A stretch of DNA of 64,000 bases from Idiomarina seosinensis. Lineage in GTDB: Bacteria; Pseudomonadota; Gammaproteobacteria; Enterobacterales; Alteromonadaceae. The notes under the pieces were generated by a model. That model was not told where the DNA came from. It saw nothing but the letters and a program-made list of their open reading frames with translations, and searched no databases. The stretch lies in the NCBI RefSeq assembly GCF_003987275.1, contig NZ_PIQF01000002.1, forward strand, positions 124,001 through 188,000. Reading direction: 5' to 3'. Shown here piece by piece: positions 48,220-59,086 of the stretch. The position numbers were made by a program, and so were the translations under genes. How positions within the stretch are numbered: position 1 is the stretch's first letter; the number at the start of each line of letters is the position of its first letter.

Positions 48220-48954
48220 TTACTTCAGATCTCTCCAGAATTCTTTCTTCAGTAGCCAAGCTAAAATTGAAAACACCAACAAGAAGCCGAACACAAACCA
48301 ACCCATGCGTTTTTGCTCCAATAGCATTGGCTCACCCATGTAGACTAAAAACGCGGTCAAATCCAGCATAGCCTGATCATATTCACTTTCAGTCATTCGG
48401 CCAGTACCATCCGACTTAATGCCGACGTAAACTTCTTTCATTTCGCCGTCAATGCGACGTTCTTCATAGGTCTTTGCTGGCATCCCTTGAAGTTCTTCCA
48501 GTACGTGCGGCATACCGACGTTAGGGAAAACGGTGTTGTTAACACCAAAGGGACGACTATCGTCTTTATAGAAAGACCGCAGATAGGTATATATCCAGTC
48601 CTCTCCGCGCACACGGGCGACGTTTGTCAAATCCGGCGGAGTTGTACCAAACCAATTACCCGCAGAGTCAGCTGACATATTATTAGTAATAAGATCACCA
48701 GGTTTCTCGCCAGTGAATTGTAAATGCTTCTGACCCAACTCTTCAGGTATTTCCAGATCGTTAAACATGCGGTTATAACGAGCATATTCTAACGAGTGGC
48801 AACCTAGGCAATAGTTCATATACAGTTGTGCACCGCGCTGCAATGAAGCTTTGTCGTGTAAATCCACATCCGCTTCGTCTAACGGTACAGTTGGCCCCGC
48901 CGCAAAAGAAAGCGACGGGATCAAAGTGATAAGAGCGATTAACAGATTTTTCAT
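48220..48954 (-). CDS. petC: Ubiquinol-cytochrome c reductase, cytochrome c1
   Basis: A 244-residue haem protein of complex III. Signal peptide cut near SFA-AG (about residue 19), haem motif CLGCH (Cys49, Cys52, His53), the Met-containing NVGMPHVL block as likely sixth ligand, and one C-terminal membrane anchor (about 215-235). It is separate from petB, not fused. Its ATG touches the petB stop. Confidence 0.96.
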   Translation of the reverse strand: MKNLLIALITLIPSLSFAAGPTVPLDEADVDLHDKASLQRGAQLYMNYCLGCHSLEYARYNRMFNDLEIPEELGQKHLQFTGEKPGDLITNNMSADSAGNWFGTTPPDLTNVARVRGEDWIYTYLRSFYKDDSRPFGVNNTVFPNVGMPHVLEELQGMPAKTYEERRIDGEMKEVYVGIKSDGTGRMTESEYDQAMLDLTAFLVYMGEPMLLEQKRMGWFVFGFLLVFSILAWLLKKEFWRDLK

Positions 48955-50219
48955 TATGATGTCAGCCTCTCTGGTACCGGTTTCGTTTTTTCCCGTCGAC
49001 TATAGAAGAACAGGAATACGAAGAATGCGAAATACAAGAATGTAAAGATCTGCGCAAACAGAGTTGCCAACGCCGTCGCCGGTTGGGTACCTAGATAACC
49101 CAGTACAACAAAGCTGATCACAAAATTGATTAGGTTCAGCTTGTGCAATACTGTCCGGTACCGTATCGAGCGCACTTTACCACGGTCTATCCAAGGTAAT
49201 AGTGCCAACATGACAATAGCGGCAAACATTAGAATAACGCCAAACAACTTATCGGGTACCGCACGCAAGATTGCGTAGAACGGCGTGAAGTACCAAACCG
49301 GTGCAATATGTTCCGGTGTTTTCAGCGGATCAGCCGGCTGAAAGTTTGGTGGCTCCAGGAAAAACCCGCCCATTTCTGGATTAAAGAATATGACGTAACA
49401 GAAGAAGAACAAGAATACGCCGATACCAAATAAATCCTTAACAATGTAGTAAGGGAAGAACGGTATTGCATCAACGATGTCATACTTCTTAGTAAAGCGT
49501 TCATGGAACTTAAATTTCGGCTTTTCTTCGTCTGGCACAGAGCCTTTCGGCTTCTTAATCGACACCCCATCTGGGTTGTTCGAACCAACTTCGTGTAGCG
49601 CAATAATGTGCAAGAACACCAAGATAACCAGCACTAATGGCAGCGCAATCACGTGCAGCGCAAAGAATCGGTTAAGCGTTGCCCCTGAAATGACATAGTC
49701 ACCGCGAATCCACAGTGTTAGGTCATCACCAATAACCGGTATCGCACCGAACAACGAGATAATTACTTGAGCGCCCCAGTAAGACATTTGTCCCCATGGT
49801 AACAGATAACCCATGAAGGCCTCTGCCATAAGCACCAGGAAGATAAACATACCGAATAGCCATAGTAGCTCTCGGGGCTTCTGGTAGGAGCCATACATCA
49901 TGCCACGGAACATATGCAGGTAAACCACCACGAAAAATGCCGAGGCCCCCGTTGAATGCATGTACCGCAACAACCAGCCGTATTCGACGTCCCGCATAAT
50001 GAACTCGACCGACGCAAATGCACCATCAGCGCTTGGAACGTAATTCATCGTCAGCCAGATACCAGTCAAAATTTGATTAACTAATACCAGCGTGGCAAGC
50101 ACACCAAAGAGATACCAAAAGTTAAAGTTTTTAGGCGCAGGGTACTGAGCAAGGTGGATGTTCCACGTCTTGGTCATTGGGATGCGTTCATCCATCCACT
50201 GTACGAATTTATTAGCCAT
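48954..50219 (-). CDS. petB: Ubiquinol-cytochrome c reductase, cytochrome b
   Basis: A 421-residue membrane protein with about eight to nine spans that holds both b-type haems and the quinol sites of the bc1 complex. LLRYMHSTGASAFFVVVYLH and FFALHVIALPLVLVILVFLH contain the His pairs; PFFPYYIVKD and the PVWYFTPFYAILR (PEWY-type) block mark the Qo site, with PVWY in place of PEWY. It overlaps petA and petC by one base each. Confidence 0.96.
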   Translation of the reverse strand: MANKFVQWMDERIPMTKTWNIHLAQYPAPKNFNFWYLFGVLATLVLVNQILTGIWLTMNYVPSADGAFASVEFIMRDVEYGWLLRYMHSTGASAFFVVVYLHMFRGMMYGSYQKPRELLWLFGMFIFLVLMAEAFMGYLLPWGQMSYWGAQVIISLFGAIPVIGDDLTLWIRGDYVISGATLNRFFALHVIALPLVLVILVFLHIIALHEVGSNNPDGVSIKKPKGSVPDEEKPKFKFHERFTKKYDIVDAIPFFPYYIVKDLFGIGVFLFFFCYVIFFNPEMGGFFLEPPNFQPADPLKTPEHIAPVWYFTPFYAILRAVPDKLFGVILMFAAIVMLALLPWIDRGKVRSIRYRTVLHKLNLINFVISFVVLGYLGTQPATALATLFAQIFTFLYFAFFVFLFFYSRREKTKPVPERLTS

Positions 50220-50809
50220 TATGCTTGCCCCTTCTCTTCGCCGACCAGAATATTGTTTTCATCAATATAATAATGAGGCGGGACCACTAAGTTTAGTGGC
50301 GCAGGAACACCCTGGAAAACGCGGCCGGCAATATCGAACTTAGAACCGTGACATGGGCAGAAGAAGCCGGACTCAATACCTTCCGCATGATCACCCATGC
50401 CGGCCGGTAAGTAAGTTGGCGAGCAGCCTAAGTGCGTACAAATTCCTACCGCAACAAAGAAGTCTTCTTTGATTGAGCGATGTTTATTTTGTGCATATTC
50501 AGGTTGCTGCGGCTCTTCTGAGTTTGGATCGCGAAGTTCGTCTTCAATCTGGGTCAACTCATTTAACATTTCCGGTGTGCGACGCACAACCCAGACCGGT
50601 TTACCACGCCACTTAACACGGATCATCTGACCCGGCTCGGCTTTCGCGATATTCACTTCAACCGGCGCACCGGCGTTTTTTGCTCTGGCACTAGGATTCC
50701 AGGAAGCGATGAACGGAACGGCAACTGCCACCGCTCCTGCACCACCAACGACCCCAGTTGCGACCGTCAAAAAACGACGGCGGCCTTTATCTACAGGCGC
50801 ATTGCTCAT
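50219..50809 (-). CDS. petA: Ubiquinol-cytochrome c reductase, Rieske iron-sulfur subunit
   Basis: A 196-residue Rieske protein. A twin-arginine signal-anchor (GRRRFLTVATGVVGGAG, about 9-30) would export it folded. The 2Fe-2S ligands are CTHLGC and CPCHGS. It takes electrons from quinol and passes them to cytochrome c1. It heads petABC with its own promoter at 50.9 kb and a GGAG ribosome site. Confidence 0.97.
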   Translation of the reverse strand: MSNAPVDKGRRRFLTVATGVVGGAGAVAVAVPFIASWNPSARAKNAGAPVEVNIAKAEPGQMIRVKWRGKPVWVVRRTPEMLNELTQIEDELRDPNSEEPQQPEYAQNKHRSIKEDFFVAVGICTHLGCSPTYLPAGMGDHAEGIESGFFCPCHGSKFDIAGRVFQGVPAPLNLVVPPHYYIDENNILVGEEKGQA

Positions 50810-50910
50810 CCATTTACTCTCCAGTTTTGGACGCTTCGCGATACATCGCCGCGAAGTCGGGAATTAGCTGCTGCTTTATCCGCCATACGGATTACAAAAA
50901 ATACCTAAGA

Positions 50911-50939
50911 ATGATAAAGAAAACCCACAAAATTTACAA
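50911..50939 (-). promoter_or_regulatory. Predicted petABC promoter
   Basis: TTGTAA (50934-50939) and TATCAT (50911-50916) are 17 nt apart on the minus strand, about 100 nt upstream of the petA ATG. The leader between them and petA contains a 7-bp hairpin (CTTCGCG...CGCGAAG) near 50840-50865. Confidence 0.6.
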
Positions 50940-50992
50940 GACAAAAGGCTTGCTGATGGCACTCACTATTAGAAGTTTAATTCTCCCGGCGT

Positions 50993-51152
50993 GAGGGGGA
51001 GGTTAGCGCACGGCGTTCAGGTGCTTGATCAGCTCCTTGTTCAAGAGTGTGTGGCGCCAAGGATGGCGCCACCCAAGCCCCCCAGGGATGGGTTCACGGG
51101 CGTCTCTTGAACAAGGAGTGTCAAGCACCAGCCGTGCGTTAACCTCTCCCTC
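50993..51152. repeat. 160-bp intergenic inverted-repeat element
   Basis: Two arms of about 50 bp (50993-51046 and 51105-51152) are near-perfect inverted copies with small gaps: both contain GGTTA(G/A)CGCACGG, GGTGCTTGA and CTCCTTGTTCAAGA when read inward. The 58-bp centre has its own perfect 8-bp stem (51051-51058 with 51065-51072). It codes for nothing. The look is that of a dispersed palindromic repeat or MITE between two operons; I recall similar motifs in other marine gammaproteobacteria, but that is memory, not evidence here. Confidence 0.75.
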
Positions 51153-51172
51153 TTGCCGCTTTTCGTAGACAC

Positions 51173-51200
51173 AAAAAAACCCGGCCGGAGCCGGGTTTTT
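51173..51200. terminator. Terminator after rpsI (two-way)
   Basis: A stem of ACCCGGC (51179-51185) with GCCGGGT (51190-51196), flanked by A7 on one side and T5 on the other, gives a strong rho-independent terminator on the minus strand for rplM-rpsI and a fair one on the plus strand. Confidence 0.85.
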
Positions 51201-51226
51201 GAACCACAATCTGTTGAAACGTCGAA

Positions 51227-51619
51227 TTAACGCTTCGAGAACTGTGGACGTTTGCGCGCTTTGTGCAAACCAATTTTCTTACGCTCAACCTGACGAGCAT
51301 CACGAGTAACGTAACCTTCTTTGCGAAGAGGACCACGAAACGCTTCGTCGTACTGCATGAGTGCACGAGTAATACCGTGACGGATTGCACCCGCCTGACC
51401 GGTAGTACCGCCACCACTAACAGTGATGTAAAGGTCGAACTTCTCAGTCATTTCAACAAGCTCTAACGGTTGACGAACAACCATTTGAGCCGTTTCACGA
51501 CCGAAATATTCATCCAATGCACGGTTGTTGATTTGGATGTTGCCGCTACCCGGACGCAAGAATACGCGAGCCGTTGAGTTTTTGCGGCGACCAGTACCGT
51601 AGTATTGATTATCTGCCAT
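51227..51619 (-). CDS. rpsI: 30S ribosomal protein S9
   Basis: A 130-residue small-subunit protein. N-terminal [16 protein letters not shown] and the C-terminal basic tail [17 protein letters not shown], which reaches the P-site tRNA, are as in all bacteria. It lies 15 nt after rplM. Confidence 0.99.
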   Translation of the reverse strand: MADNQYYGTGRRKNSTARVFLRPGSGNIQINNRALDEYFGRETAQMVVRQPLELVEMTEKFDLYITVSGGGTTGQAGAIRHGITRALMQYDEAFRGPLRKEGYVTRDARQVERKKIGLHKARKRPQFSKR

Positions 51620-51634
51620 AATAGTCTTGCTCCG

Positions 51635-52063
51635 TTATATATCCAGTTGTTTCGGCTGTTGAGCAACATGGTTGTGCTCAGTGCCTGCGTACACTTTCAG
51701 TTTACGGAACATGGCACGGCCTAGTGGTCCACGAGGCAACATACCTTTAACCGCTTTCTGAATTACCATTTCAGGCTTCTTAGCAATCAGCTTTTCAAAG
51801 CTGATTGATTTGATACCACCCGGAAATCCAGTGTGCGAGTAGTACATCTTGTCCTGAGCTTTGTTACCTGACACGGCAACTTTCTCTGCATTAACAACCA
51901 CGATATAATCGCCGGTATCAACGTGTGGAGTATACTCAGGCTTGTGCTTGCCGCGTAAGCGACGAGCAATTTCAGTAGCCAAACGACCTAAAGTTTTACC
52001 TTCTGCGTCCACTACATACCAGTCGCGTTTTACCGTTTCTGGTTTTGCTACAAATGTTTTCAT
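51635..52063 (-). CDS. rplM: 50S ribosomal protein L13
   Basis: A 142-residue large-subunit protein with [19 protein letters not shown] and the C-terminal [19 protein letters not shown]. In E. coli L13 represses its own mRNA at the leader. Here the leader is about 146 nt long and contains a hairpin, which suits such control, but no experiment is implied. Confidence 0.99.
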   Translation of the reverse strand: MKTFVAKPETVKRDWYVVDAEGKTLGRLATEIARRLRGKHKPEYTPHVDTGDYIVVVNAEKVAVSGNKAQDKMYYSHTGFPGGIKSISFEKLIAKKPEMVIQKAVKGMLPRGPLGRAMFRKLKVYAGTEHNHVAQQPKQLDI

Positions 52064-52165
52064 GATAAAAAACCTAAATCAAAAAGTTCACGGACAGTAA
52101 TTCCGGGCTTCCCCGCGAATCACAACAATAAATAATGAATAAAATCATTGATTTATCTGCTGCAA

Positions 52166-52221
52166 CCGTTGAATCAATACATTTAACTCAACGGACTGTA
52201 ACGTGGGCTGCGCGGATTATA
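52166..52221 (-). promoter_or_regulatory. rplM-rpsI promoter -10 and leader hairpin
   Basis: On the minus strand a perfect TATAAT (52216-52221) has no strong -35. It is followed in the leader by CCGTTGA (52188-52194) pairing with TCAACGG (52166-52172) over a 15-nt loop. The leader runs to the rplM start at 52063 and may be the site of L13 autogenous control. Confidence 0.5.
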
Positions 52222-52267
52222 GGAAAAATGACACTAAAGATCACGCACTTTTTGCATAAATTTCATT

Positions 52268-53377
52268 CTATGCTTTGTGTTCGCTCGCCAGGTACTCCTG
52301 GCTTTGCATTTCTTGTAAGCGGCTTACGCAACGCCTGAATTCAAAACTTAACTGGCCTTCAGTGTAGAGCTTTTCGATTGGCACTGCGGCAGACATGATT
52401 AACTTAACGTTGCGCTCATAAAATTCATCCACTAAGGCGATAAAACGACGTGCGGTGTCGTCGTTATTACGGCCCATCTGTTCGACATTACTAATAAGTA
52501 CAGCATGATATAAACGACTCACTTCCATGTAATCATTTTGCGAGCGCGCTGTCTTACAAATAGCATTAAAGTCAAAGAACACGACATCGTCACTCTCGGC
52601 TCTAACGTCAATATCTCGCCCAAGAATCTCTATCGTGGTGGCGTCATAGCGATCTTTATTTTCAGGAGCGAGCTGCTGAAAGTATTGCCATAAGTTGGCA
52701 TCAGCCTCTTCATCGAGCGGTGAATGAAAGATTTCGGCTTTACTCAATGTTCGCAGGCGATAATCAACACCGCTATCAACATTAATTACTCGGCAGTGTC
52801 GTTTTATTAATTTTATCGCGGGAATAAATCGCTCGCGTTGTAATCCATTTCGGTACAAATCATCAGGAACAATATTGGAAGTAGCGACGAGCACTACGTC
52901 ATAGGCAAACAGATGTTCGAATAACTTCCCTAATAACATCGCATCGGTTATGTCCTGAACAAAAAACTCATCAAAACAGATAACTCGCGTCTGTTCGGCT
53001 ATTCGCCTTGCAATTATCGGTAATGGATCTGACTGTTTTTGCAACGATTTAAGTTCTTCGTGAACGCGGTGCATAAAACGATGGAAATGAACTCGCCACT
53101 TCTTCTCTAACGGCAAACTGTCAAAAAAAGCATCCACCAAATACGTTTTGCCGCGACCTACCCCGCCCCAAAAATAGAGCCCTTTAGGAGGCGTCGGCTT
53201 TGCTGCAAACAAACGCTTCCAGAACGGTCGGTCTAGCTCTTTTTTCCAGATTATCAGTTGCTGGTAAAGGCGCTCTAACTGCTCTACCGCGTGGGCCTGA
53301 GCCTGATCATAAGTAAAACCAGACTGATTAAGGTCCTGCTGGTATCGTTGTTTGGGACTTAAGCCTTGGTTAGACAC
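52268..53377 (-). CDS. zapE: Cell division ATPase ZapE
   Basis: A 369-residue AFG1-like P-loop ATPase. Walker A is GGVGRGKTYLVD, followed by FHRFMHRVHEELKSL; Walker B is VICFDEFFVQDITDAML; an arginine-finger block RFIPAIKLIKRH comes after. E. coli ZapE (YhcM) binds FtsZ and is needed under stress. I favour GTG 53377: GAGGTG lies 7 nt before it, while GTG 53383 is too close to that site. Confidence 0.93.
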   Translation of the reverse strand: MSNQGLSPKQRYQQDLNQSGFTYDQAQAHAVEQLERLYQQLIIWKKELDRPFWKRLFAAKPTPPKGLYFWGGVGRGKTYLVDAFFDSLPLEKKWRVHFHRFMHRVHEELKSLQKQSDPLPIIARRIAEQTRVICFDEFFVQDITDAMLLGKLFEHLFAYDVVLVATSNIVPDDLYRNGLQRERFIPAIKLIKRHCRVINVDSGVDYRLRTLSKAEIFHSPLDEEADANLWQYFQQLAPENKDRYDATTIEILGRDIDVRAESDDVVFFDFNAICKTARSQNDYMEVSRLYHAVLISNVEQMGRNNDDTARRFIALVDEFYERNVKLIMSAAVPIEKLYTEGQLSFEFRRCVSRLQEMQSQEYLASEHKA

Positions 53378-53485
53378 TACCACTTCACCTCAGATCCTAT
53401 TATCCTATTAGTGTCGGTTAGTTTATCATGTACCATCTTTTCAGCAATCGAGAGCGTGACAAAGCTCACCTCGCAGGAGTATATA

Positions 53486-53947
53486 ATGAGTTGGATTATT
53501 GGAGTGCTGTTAGTCATCGTCGGTGCCATTATTGGCTTTTTTGTCGCGCGGTTTTGGCTAAGCTCAAGTTCGTCCGGCGAACTGGAAAACCAAGTAGAGC
53601 AGAGCCAGAAACAGCTGGCCGACTACCAACGCGAAGTGGCCGAGCATTTTGCCACTGCTAATGCATTAGTTGAACAACTTGCAGATACCCAGAACAAACT
53701 GCAGAACTACCTGAATCAAAGCAGTGAACTACTGCAACAGCATGGCGTTCAGAACGACTTACCGTTTTTCTCTGAAGACACCATGCGTCAGTTACGGGTT
53801 GCTAACACCGTCAACAAAGACTATCGCTCTGGGCAACAAACAGATACTGCCGAGCAGCCACCTCGCGACTATACTGAAAAACGTAGTGGCCTGTTCCAGC
53901 AAAGTGAAGAAAAAGCGACAGCGCAGGACAATGAAAAAACATCTTGA
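53486..53947 (+). CDS. zapG: DUF1043 protein ZapG/YhcB
   Basis: A 153-residue inner-membrane protein: one N-terminal span (about 2-22), a coiled coil (about 28-80, rich in Gln/Glu), and the motif LPFFSEDTMRQLRVAN near the middle, then a disordered Gln/Glu/Lys tail. YhcB (also called ZapG or LapD-like in some papers) links cell division and envelope growth. GCAGGAG upstream fixes ATG 53486. It is divergent from zapE, as in E. coli. Confidence 0.9.
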   Translation: MSWIIGVLLVIVGAIIGFFVARFWLSSSSSGELENQVEQSQKQLADYQREVAEHFATANALVEQLADTQNKLQNYLNQSSELLQQHGVQNDLPFFSEDTMRQLRVANTVNKDYRSGQQTDTAEQPPRDYTEKRSGLFQQSEEKATAQDNEKTS

Positions 53948-53960
53948 AACATTTTGACAG

Positions 53961-53989
53961 TGAACTCATATAAAGAGTCGGCGGTCTGA
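53961..53989 (+). promoter_or_regulatory. Candidate sigma-E promoter of degQ
   Basis: TGAACTC (53961-53967) and GGTCTGA (53983-53989) are 15 nt apart, close to the sigma-E pattern GGAACTT-N15/16-GTCTGA, and to the known E. coli degP promoter. It lies about 43 nt upstream of the degQ start. Confidence 0.5.
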
Positions 53990-54031
53990 ACCCTCAGTTG
54001 TAATAAGTATTTGTACTGTGGAGTAATTAAA

Positions 54032-55393
54032 ATGATGAAAAAGCTGTTGACTCTTTTTACTGTTTTGATCGGTTGTTCTTTTATAAATACCACGCCGGCC
54101 AACGCCAGCATTCCATTTTTTGGAGATAGCGACAAAACCCCGACATTGGCTCCTATGCTGGAAGAAGTAACGCCAGCAGTCGTCAATATCTCGGTTAAGG
54201 GTAAACGAGAAGTACGGCAACGGATGCCGGATGCACTGCGCTTTTTCTTTGGCCCCAACGCACCCCGCGAACAGGTTCGTGAACGTCCTTTTCAAGGGCT
54301 CGGCTCAGGTGTCATTATCGATGCCGAAAAGGGCTACGTAGTCACTAACAATCATGTCATCGATGACGCCACCGAGATTTTAGTCACCTTGAAAGATGGT
54401 CGCGAATTTGATGCAGAAGTAATAGGTACTGACGAACGTTCTGACATTGCCTTAATAAAGATTAAAAGTGGCGAAAACTTAACTGCGATCGAACTAGGCA
54501 AGTCATCAGACTTACGCGTTGGTGACTTTGTCGTTGCTATTGGTAATCCATTTGGGCTTGGCCAAACCGTTACTTCAGGTATTGTCAGCGCGTTGGGCCG
54601 CAGTGGCCTGGGCATTGAGGAACTCGAAAACTTTATTCAAACCGATGCCGCGATCAATAGCGGTAATTCGGGCGGTGCACTGGTGACCCTGGACGGCAAA
54701 CTAGTCGGAATTAATACCGCTATCTTAGGACCGAACGGCGGTAATATAGGTATCGGCTTTGCAATTCCTTCTGACATGATGAATAACCTGGTCCTGCAGT
54801 TAAAAGAGTTCGGGGAAGTGCGTCGCGGAGTGCTTGGCATCCGCGGTCACGATCTAACCCACGACATCGCTCAGGCGCTCAATATTGAAGCAAGCAATGG
54901 TGCCTTTGTCGCAGAGTCGATTGCTGGGGGTGCTGCGGATCAAGCGGGCATCAAATCCGGTGACGTTATTCTCTCAGTCAATGGCTCAAAAATCGCTTCA
55001 TTCTCTGAATTGAGAGCTCTAGTCAGCAGCATGGGCCAGGATAAAGCCGTGACACTGGGTGTGGTTCGTGACGGCGAAGAATTAGAAATTGATGTGGTGC
55101 TCGGCTCACAAGATGTTGAAGTCACGGCTGAATCAATTCACCCGGCGCTGCAGGGCGCAACACTTGCTGTCTCTAACGATCCTGCTGGGATTGAAATCAC
55201 CGACATTGCTGAGAGCTCACCGGCAGCGCGTGTCGGACTTGAAGTCGGTGATATTATCCGTGGCGTTAACCGTAATCCAGTGACTTCAATCGCAGATTTA
55301 CGCACTATTATTGAGGATTCCTCAGGGGTAATTGCACTAAATCTGCAGCGTGGCGAAAGCTCTTTGTACTTAGTGTTACGCAACGCTGGTTAA
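54032..55393 (+). CDS. degQ: Periplasmic Do-type serine protease DegQ/DegP
   Basis: A 453-residue HtrA protease-chaperone. Signal peptide MMKKLLTLFTVLIGC... ending at about TPANA (residue 26), a trypsin-like domain with catalytic His in TNNHVIDD, Asp in RSDIALIKI and Ser in GNSGGALV, then two PDZ domains (about 260-345 and 365-445). The loop before the first motif is short, as in DegQ rather than DegP. It degrades misfolded envelope proteins. GGAG 9 nt before ATG 54032 sets the start. Confidence 0.94.
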   Translation: MMKKLLTLFTVLIGCSFINTTPANASIPFFGDSDKTPTLAPMLEEVTPAVVNISVKGKREVRQRMPDALRFFFGPNAPREQVRERPFQGLGSGVIIDAEKGYVVTNNHVIDDATEILVTLKDGREFDAEVIGTDERSDIALIKIKSGENLTAIELGKSSDLRVGDFVVAIGNPFGLGQTVTSGIVSALGRSGLGIEELENFIQTDAAINSGNSGGALVTLDGKLVGINTAILGPNGGNIGIGFAIPSDMMNNLVLQLKEFGEVRRGVLGIRGHDLTHDIAQALNIEASNGAFVAESIAGGAADQAGIKSGDVILSVNGSKIASFSELRALVSSMGQDKAVTLGVVRDGEELEIDVVLGSQDVEVTAESIHPALQGATLAVSNDPAGIEITDIAESSPAARVGLEVGDIIRGVNRNPVTSIADLRTIIEDSSGVIALNLQRGESSLYLVLRNAG

Positions 55394-55421
55394 ATAAGCA
55401 AATATTCAATTAGTTACAAAT

Positions 55422-55457
55422 AGGTGACTTCAGTGATAAGCTGACGTCACCTTTTTT
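55422..55457 (+). terminator. Terminator between degQ and degS
   Basis: An 11-bp stem with one mismatch (55422-55433 and 55441-55452, loop of 7) is followed by T6. It should end the degQ mRNA and separate it from degS, which starts 15 nt further on. Confidence 0.8.
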
Positions 55458-55471
55458 AACGGATTAATAAT

Positions 55472-57792
<2,321 letters not shown>

Positions 57793-57804
57793 CTACGCTC
57801 GACC

Positions 57805-58059
57805 TTATGGCATCATTAATTTTTTATCACGATCCCAGGCGTCGGGCGTGTAAGTTTTTATCGATACCGCATGGATTGAGCCATCCGCTATGTATGGCTT
57901 TAGCGGGCTGTAAACCAGCTGCTGTCGCTTGACTCGACTAAGGGGCGTAAATACATCTCCGACCGCAATAATATTTACATTTGCGCCATCGATTTTAGCG
58001 TGCACTTCAGTTGCACCAATTTCAGTTTTTAGTAGCTGTTCGAGCTGTTCTGCGTCCAT
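57805..58059 (-). CDS. ibaG: BolA family protein IbaG
   Basis: An 84-residue BolA-fold protein with the C-terminal helix-loop ADGSIHAVSIKTYTPDAW. IbaG works with the monothiol glutaredoxin in iron-sulfur handling and is linked to acid resistance in E. coli. AAGGGTAACC lies before the ATG. It lies between mlaB and murA. Confidence 0.93.
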   Translation of the reverse strand: MDAEQLEQLLKTEIGATEVHAKIDGANVNIIAVGDVFTPLSRVKRQQLVYSPLKPYIADGSIHAVSIKTYTPDAWDRDKKLMMP

Positions 58060-58099
58060 CTTGGTTACCCTTTTTCTGACATCAGGCGTTAATAAGACG

Positions 58100-58402
58100 C
58101 TAGCTTAACGAAAGCACGCCCTCAACGCCACTGACTGCAGCAATTTGTTTTAGTTGTTGGTTCGCACCTAAACAATCGAGTGTTTGGGCTTCTCCCGCTT
58201 TCACGATTTCTAACAGCAACGCGACACCAGCTGTGTCGACCGACTCAACGTTGCTCACGTCCACCTTAGTGATTGACTGAGTAAGAACCTCGCGCTGCCA
58301 GCGCCGCCAGATAGCAGGTATTGATGAACGAGTTAACTCACCCTGCAACCGCAAAACGCCGTCTTGCTGCAACTCAAAGTCTACTTTGCTCTCGCTCATC
58401 AT
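58100..58402 (-). CDS. mlaB: STAS-domain phospholipid transport protein MlaB
   Basis: A 100-residue STAS domain with the key VDTAGVALLLE block around the Thr that is needed for binding MlaF in E. coli. It is the cytoplasmic regulatory subunit of MlaFEDB. The start is ATG 58402 or 58399; AAGGA lies 8 nt before the first. It follows mlaC by 10 nt. Confidence 0.92.
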   Translation of the reverse strand: MMSESKVDFELQQDGVLRLQGELTRSSIPAIWRRWQREVLTQSITKVDVSNVESVDTAGVALLLEIVKAGEAQTLDCLGANQQLKQIAAVSGVEGVLSLS

Positions 58403-58412
58403 TAACCGTTCC

Positions 58413-59069
58413 TTATGCGGGGACATCCACGTCGTCATCCATAGAAATTGGCTGCTGAGCTTTTTCGTTTAACAGCTCTACCGTTTTATCTATGCCTCGT
58501 GAGCGAATAATCGCAGCAATTTCGCTTTGCTTACTGGACAGCAAGCTAACACCTTCAACCACTAAATCATAAGCTTTCCAGGTCTCGTTGCTGTTATCGT
58601 AACGAACCCGAAAGTCTAAACGAATGGGAGGACGTCCATTTTCGACAACGCGAGTCTCGACGACAACAGCACGTTCGTCCTTGTCTGCGTTTTTCGGGTT
58701 AACGAACTCGACCTCGTGTTTGCTTTCGTCATATTGTGTAAAAGCTCTGGCGTAGGTGGCAACAATATAATCTGTAAAAGCTTTGTAAAAGGCCTGCCGC
58801 TGCTCACTTTTAGTGTCTTTAAAGTAGCGTCCAAGCACTTTTTTCGATGCATAGATATTGTCTACATAGGGCATCAGCTCTTCTTTCACAATAGTTTTTA
58901 AATGATTTGGATCTTCATCAATCTGGTTGCGCTCAGCTTCGATCCGATTAAAGGTTTTTTCAGCAACCTGTTCCAGTAACCGGTAGGGGTTGTCACTCTT
59001 TATCAACTCCGCTGAGGCAGAAAAACTTAACAGCACTGCGCTCATCAATCCTAACAACCAAACTCTCAT
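58413..59069 (-). CDS. mlaC: Periplasmic phospholipid carrier MlaC
   Basis: A 218-residue protein with signal peptide MRVWLLGLMSAVLLSFSASA, then the MlaC/Ttg2D fold (about 25-200; AFTDYIVATYARAFTQY). It ferries phospholipid between MlaA at the outer membrane and MlaFEDB. It lies 17 nt after mlaD. No mlaA is in the window, as in E. coli. Confidence 0.95.
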   Translation of the reverse strand: MRVWLLGLMSAVLLSFSASAELIKSDNPYRLLEQVAEKTFNRIEAERNQIDEDPNHLKTIVKEELMPYVDNIYASKKVLGRYFKDTKSEQRQAFYKAFTDYIVATYARAFTQYDESKHEVEFVNPKNADKDERAVVVETRVVENGRPPIRLDFRVRYDNSNETWKAYDLVVEGVSLLSSKQSEIAAIIRSRGIDKTVELLNEKAQQPISMDDDVDVPA

Positions 59070-59086
59070 CGTTAACTCCTTAGCAC

